Of a DNA stretch of 31,817 nucleotides, positions 31,703 to 31,817 are shown piece by piece. Below the pieces are notes generated by a model. The model was not told the DNA's origin. It worked only from the letters and a program-made list of their open reading frames with translations, and searched no databases. The DNA is from Guillardia theta CCMP2712. Its lineage: Eukaryota > Cryptophyceae > Pyrenomonadales > Geminigeraceae. Position 1 is the first letter of the stretch. Each line of letters opens with the position of its first letter. Both the position numbers and the translations under genes were made by a program. The DNA lies in the NCBI RefSeq assembly GCF_000315625.1, contig NW_005434631.1:1-31817 (forward strand), written 5' to 3'.

Positions 31703-31755
31703 GTCCCTGCCAGCCCAAGCAAGAGTCAGTCTCCCCTCTCGGCCCTGCCCTGCCC
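21819..31755 (-). repeat. Right arm of the ~9.94 kb inverted duplication
   Basis: This is the reverse-complement partner of 83-10024, separated from it by an 11,794 bp single-copy spacer. It contains the whole shared ectodomain of the minus-strand receptor gene but not its transmembrane segment or tail, which lie in the spacer. Beyond 31755 and below 21819 the sequence no longer matches the left flank. The arms are too similar to be an old duplication evolving independently, unless they are being homogenised. Confidence 0.97.
31660..31668 (-). other. Single-base deletion in the first cysteine-rich repeat of copy B
   Basis: Read on the minus strand, copy B has gagtacatgccgg where copy A has gagtacaaggccgg. 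One base is lost, which shifts the frame between the first cysteines and the downstream GGCNGTSDTTC. The copy A frame gives the expected cysteine spacing, so copy B carries the lesion. Confidence 0.85.
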
Positions 31756-31817
31756 TACTCCCTCTGACCCCTTGTCGACCTCGGTCCCCTGCGCCCAGCC
31801 CCTCCCCATCATCGTCC
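31756..31817. other. Unique right flank outside the arm
   Basis: These 62 bp do not match the left flank. They are probably intron or leader sequence of receptor copy B, upstream of the AG at 31708-31707 (minus strand). No coding segment can be supported. Confidence 0.4.

Noticed and set aside
83-31755. Transposon or phage-type invertible element
   Set aside because: No transposase, integrase, reverse transcriptase, terminal repeats or target-site duplications are visible. The arms are ordinary coding sequence.
83-31755. Pure assembly artefact from two haplotypes folded into one contig
   Set aside because: Not fully excluded. However, the two inner ends carry different intact tails and the two outer flanks differ. 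A simple haplotype fold-back would not produce either.

Overview
The window is nuclear DNA of a eukaryotic microbe, most likely a microalga. A cryptophyte such as Guillardia theta is my best guess, not proven. The grounds are spliceosomal genes with very small introns (about 41-60 nt), a mitochondrial outer-membrane Omp85 protein, a 12-helix class III nucleotide cyclase, and giant single-exon membrane proteins with TNFR-like, IPT/TIG and REJ modules. A run of exactly 100 Ns (16191-16290) shows this is a draft assembly.

The layout is a large palindrome-like structure. Two nearly identical arms of about 9.94 kb (83-10024 and 21819-31755) lie in inverted orientation around an 11.8 kb unique spacer. 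Each arm encodes the same ectodomain of about 3,300 residues: cysteine-rich repeats, many IPT/TIG-like beta modules, a REJ/PKD-like region, a GPS-like motif, a second cysteine-rich cluster and an SEA-like module. Both genes read inward. Arm identity stops at the juxtamembrane stalk, so the two proteins share an ectodomain but have unrelated transmembrane and cytoplasmic tails (10025-10532 on +, 21818-21359 on -). Each copy carries its own single-base frame break, at 2043/2044 in the left copy and near 31664 in the right.

The spacer holds three more genes. (1) An intron-free 1018-residue cyclase (11981-15037, +) has the layout 6TM-C1-6TM-C2. Its two cyclase halves carry complementary catalytic residues in the reverse order of animal transmembrane adenylyl cyclases. 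(2) A multi-exon coiled-coil gene (18117-15252, -) contains simple-sequence introns and the assembly gap. (3) A SAM50/Omp85 gene (19363-21264, +) could be resolved into 12 exons and 11 introns of 43-60 nt. It ends 94 bp from the stop of the right receptor gene.

Two large receptors with one ectodomain and two signalling tails flank a membrane cyclase, so the block could be a signalling locus. That functional link is inference. Recombination between the arms would invert the spacer and swap which tail is joined to which 5' flank. This is the most interesting testable idea here, provided the inverted arms are not an assembly artefact.
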